From Campylobacter showae (lineage in GTDB: Bacteria > Campylobacterota > Campylobacteria > Campylobacterales > Campylobacteraceae), in contig NZ_UWOK01000001.1 in NCBI RefSeq assembly GCF_900573985.1, positions 2,046,001-2,110,000 of the forward strand: a stretch of DNA of 64,000 bases, written 5' to 3'. The position numbers and the translations under genes are program-made. Shown here piece after piece: positions 61,507 through 64,000 of this stretch. Each line of letters opens with the position of its first letter. Position 1 is the stretch's first letter. The notes under the pieces were generated by a model that did no database searches, was not told the origin of the DNA, and saw only the letters and a program-made list of their open reading frames with translations.

Positions 61507-63441
61507 TACGTCTTCTACGATCGCCTTTGCCATGCTGTCTACCTCGGCGGTTACGATGCTCGTGTCGTTTGCGACCCTGACGTTTTGCTTAGTTAGCTCA
61601 TCGACCTCAGCTACGCCTTGATTTATCATATTTATAGCTTCGCTTTGCTCCCTGATGCTTTCGCTCATCTCGTTGATGCTTTGAGCTAGCACGTTTGCGT
61701 TGGCTTCGATTTCGCCGAGGGATTTTTGCGTACGTTCGGCTAGCTTACGAACCTCATCGGCCACGACCGCAAAGCCTCTGCCGTGTTCGCCTGCGCGCGC
61801 TGCTTCGATGGCTGCGTTAAGCGCTAGCAAGTTTGTCTGATCGGCGATATCGCGGATGATGACGATGATGTTTTTGATCTCCTCGCTTTGGCGAGTTACG
61901 TCTTCGGCCTTTTGGCTAATGGCATTCATAGAACTACTCATCTCCTCGACTGCCGCAGCGCTCTCTTGTAGCGAATTAGCCTGCGAATTAGCGCCTTGCG
62001 TGACTTGCTGCATCGAGCGAGCTAAAAACTCGGCCTTTTCTTCAAGCGTATGCGCCTGCTCCAAATTTGCCCTTAGCATACCGGCTATTTCTTCGCCTAA
62101 AGCATTGATACCGGCAGCTACTTTACCTTCGTCGTCAAGCCTTTTTGTAAAATCCTGATTTTTAAAGCTTTCGAGCAAATTTAAGACCTCGTCGCCGCTT
62201 GCGGCTATGGCTTGTTTTAGCGCGATTTGTAGGTCTTTAAAAGTCTGTTTTAGCTGGCTAAGAGCCGGATTTGAGGTGTCGGCGTTTAGCTGGGCTACAT
62301 AGTTGCCCTTGCCTATCTGCCCTACAAACGCGTTGGCCTCTTTTATGAAGCTATTTTGCTCGGCGAGATTTGCCTCGATTTGCCTGATATTTTCGTTTAT
62401 CAGCGCGCTCATCTGTCCGATCTCGTCGCTTCCGCTGCGCTCTAACGTTTCGGCTTTGTCGGTTTTATTGTTTAAAAATTCGAAAAATCTCACAAGGCCG
62501 TTTTTAGTCTGATCAATACCTGAGATTAAATTTTTACCGATTATGATAGAAGCCAGCAGCATCAAAAGCACACACACGGCGATAACCGTACCGCTAAATA
62601 CGAGCTGTGCCGTCGCTTCGCTTTTTACCTGCGAGGCTGCATTTTTCATATCGCTTAATAGCTTTAGCTCTAGCTCCCTCATCGCATCTATAGATAAGGT
62701 TATTTTTGAAAACCAAGTCGCGGGGTCGTACGATATATCCTCGGTAGCGACTACGTTTTTGATGATGTTCATCGCATCGTTAAAGTCCGCCTTTTTCCTC
62801 GCGATAGTATCAAATTCAGCACTGAATTCTTTCGGATTGTACTCGTCGAAATCCTGCATAAATTTATTGATTACGCTATTTAGGGCAACTACTTTATTGT
62901 AGTCTTCTTTAGTTATGCTCTTTTTAGTGAAAACTCCGTTTAGAGTTGCTCGCAAGATACCGAATGATTCCTTTATCTCCCCGACGATAATAATGCGTTT
63001 TAAATCATCAACGAGGCTAGGCTCCAGTTTGTCGCTATATCCGTTTATAGCGATAACTTCTTTTCTTAGTATTTTAGTTATACGTCCGATTAGATTATCG
63101 CCGCTTCTTTGATCTACGCCCGAGCGAATGCTAGCTATCTCTGGAGCTATTTCGTTCTTTTCCGCAAGCTTCTCAAGCGCCGCATCCACGTTCTTGCGCT
63201 GAGCCACGAGTTTAGCATTATCTCCCCCGGCTAGCACTCCGGAGCTAAAACCGCGCTCTTTTTGCATCTCGTGAATGAAGTCGTTTTGATTTATGATCGT
63301 ATCGACGATTCGCTCGCTGTAATCGGCTTTATCGCGAGTTTTGATAATACCGTTTAGCATATAGGCGCTAATGATACCAAGACCTATTAGCCCGACTAGA
63401 GCTATGACTAAAATTTTAAGTTTTATGCTCAGATTGTTCAT
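61489..63441 (-). CDS. Methyl-accepting chemotaxis protein with NIT sensor domain
   Basis: A 650-residue transmembrane chemoreceptor: helix 1 (about 8-30), periplasmic NIT-type sensor ([16 protein letters not shown], about 55-70, to about 280), helix 2 (about 285-305), HAMP-like and second linker region, then a signalling domain with the hairpin [43 protein letters not shown] in its conserved pieces. NIT domains are linked to nitrate/nitrite sensing, apt for an anaerobic respirer. GGAGGAAGG precedes the ATG; hemE lies ten bases upstream. Confidence 0.93.
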   Translation of the reverse strand: MNNLSIKLKILVIALVGLIGLGIISAYMLNGIIKTRDKADYSERIVDTIINQNDFIHEMQKERGFSSGVLAGGDNAKLVAQRKNVDAALEKLAEKNEIAPEIASIRSGVDQRSGDNLIGRITKILRKEVIAINGYSDKLEPSLVDDLKRIIIVGEIKESFGILRATLNGVFTKKSITKEDYNKVVALNSVINKFMQDFDEYNPKEFSAEFDTIARKKADFNDAMNIIKNVVATEDISYDPATWFSKITLSIDAMRELELKLLSDMKNAASQVKSEATAQLVFSGTVIAVCVLLMLLASIIIGKNLISGIDQTKNGLVRFFEFLNNKTDKAETLERSGSDEIGQMSALINENIRQIEANLAEQNSFIKEANAFVGQIGKGNYVAQLNADTSNPALSQLKQTFKDLQIALKQAIAASGDEVLNLLESFKNQDFTKRLDDEGKVAAGINALGEEIAGMLRANLEQAHTLEEKAEFLARSMQQVTQGANSQANSLQESAAAVEEMSSSMNAISQKAEDVTRQSEEIKNIIVIIRDIADQTNLLALNAAIEAARAGEHGRGFAVVADEVRKLAERTQKSLGEIEANANVLAQSINEMSESIREQSEAINMINQGVAEVDELTKQNVRVANDTSIVTAEVDSMAKAIVEDVRKKKF

Positions 63442-63451
63442 CCTTCCTCCT

Positions 63452-64000
63452 TTATCTTGTGCTTTTTTCTTGCACTCGTTTTATAAAATATTTCGCGTTT
63501 TCTACGGGAACGTCCGGCAAAATACCGTGTCCGAGATTAAAGATATGCGGCGCGTTTTTCATCGTCTGCAAAATTCGTTCCACACCCGCGTCGATCGCCT
63601 CTTTGCTATAAAGGCGCGTAGGCTCCATATTTCCTTGAAGGACGTATTTCGGGCTTAGTTTTGCTTTGGCAAGCTCGATCGGCGTACTCCAATCCACGCC
63701 AAAAACCTCAAAATTTCCCGAAATTTTATCCAGATATCCGCTTATGCCTTTTGGAAAAACGATAACCGGAATTTGCGGGAATTCAGCCTTAAGCGCATCC
63801 ACTATATCCATGATATATTTCCAACCGAACTTAAAATACGCCTCATCCTCCAGCGCAGCCGCCCAGCTGTCAAAAATTTGCACCGCATTTACGCCGGCTT
63901 TTATCTGCTCTTTCATGTAGCCTATGAGCGCGGCCGTGACCTTGGCTAAAATTTGATGCATAAACTCGGGATTTGAATACAAAAGCTTTTTGCTAACCGC
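63452..64000 (-). CDS. hemE: Uroporphyrinogen decarboxylase, C-terminal part (runs off the window)
   Basis: About 183 residues of the haem-pathway enzyme that decarboxylates uroporphyrinogen III to coproporphyrinogen III. Visible are [25 protein letters not shown] (substrate-cavity region) and the terminal [23 protein letters not shown]. The open frame continues unbroken to base 64000, so the N-terminal half lies outside. The chemoreceptor gene follows after ten bases, probably co-transcribed. Confidence 0.95.
   Translation of the reverse strand, partial: AVSKKLLYSNPEFMHQILAKVTAALIGYMKEQIKAGVNAVQIFDSWAAALEDEAYFKFGWKYIMDIVDALKAEFPQIPVIVFPKGISGYLDKISGNFEVFGVDWSTPIELAKAKLSPKYVLQGNMEPTRLYSKEAIDAGVERILQTMKNAPHIFNLGHGILPDVPVENAKYFIKRVQEKSTR

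Overview
The window is chromosomal DNA from a Campylobacter-type epsilonproteobacterium, most like the C. rectus/showae/concisus/curvus branch (inferred from gene content and style, not from a database match). Pointers are the epsilon-type nos operon, LD-carboxypeptidase Pgp2, the tungstate transporter TupABC, TAT-exported and cytoplasmic formate dehydrogenases that both use selenocysteine, and the very frequent word AAATTT in intergenic DNA and in frame inside genes. There is one tRNA gene, no rRNA and no CRISPR array.

Layout. 0-9.3 kb: housekeeping and envelope genes (hemB, ribA, rsmG, htpX, an epimerase, alr, pgp2), then a small copper-handling group (PCuAC chaperone, YtkA-like protein, Sco1). 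9.3-19.4 kb: a complete N2O-respiration operon (propeller protein, nosZ, B, D, G, C1, C2, H, F, Y) behind a textbook FNR-type promoter; nosL is absent and the copper genes upstream may replace it. 19.5-25.2 kb: a MerR regulator coupled to an LplT/PlsC/acyl-ACP-synthetase fusion, and an amidohydrolase with a low-complexity N-terminal extension. 25.3-29.9 kb: lemA followed by three TPM-domain genes, two of which share a 604-bp identical block.

30-44.8 kb is a molybdenum/tungsten/selenium formate-dehydrogenase region: fdhF-like, torD-(TAT peptide)-fdhA-fdhB, tupA/tupB-sORF-tupC, a class V aminotransferase, fdhD-modE-like-small gene, and a di-Mop protein. Both dehydrogenases read through an in-frame UGA followed at identical spacing by a bSECIS hairpin. 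A previously unlabelled palindromic operator (core ATATGC-N7-GCATAT) lies in front of all four of these transcription units and is the best candidate for a local regulon, plausibly controlled by the ModE-like protein encoded there.

45.7-60.1 kb is mobile. A 13.4-kb integrative, mobilizable-type island sits in the 3' end of tRNA-Asn(GTT): 20-bp att repeats at 46585 and 60033, integrase, HigBA-type toxin-antitoxin pair, MobV-like relaxase, a small HTH/excisionase-like gene, and 30-bp candidate arm-site repeats at both ends. Its cargo is an AraC-linked set of mostly exported hydrolases and redox proteins (esterases, periplasmic flavodoxin, dienelactone-hydrolase-like protein, aldo/keto reductase) plus a decayed cupin gene and a string of four strong stem-loops. 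Left of the island are an older integrase fragment and the 3' stub of an ABC ATPase, the scar of an earlier insertion. 60.2-64 kb returns to the core chromosome: radical SAM protein, NIT-domain chemoreceptor and the C-terminal part of hemE.
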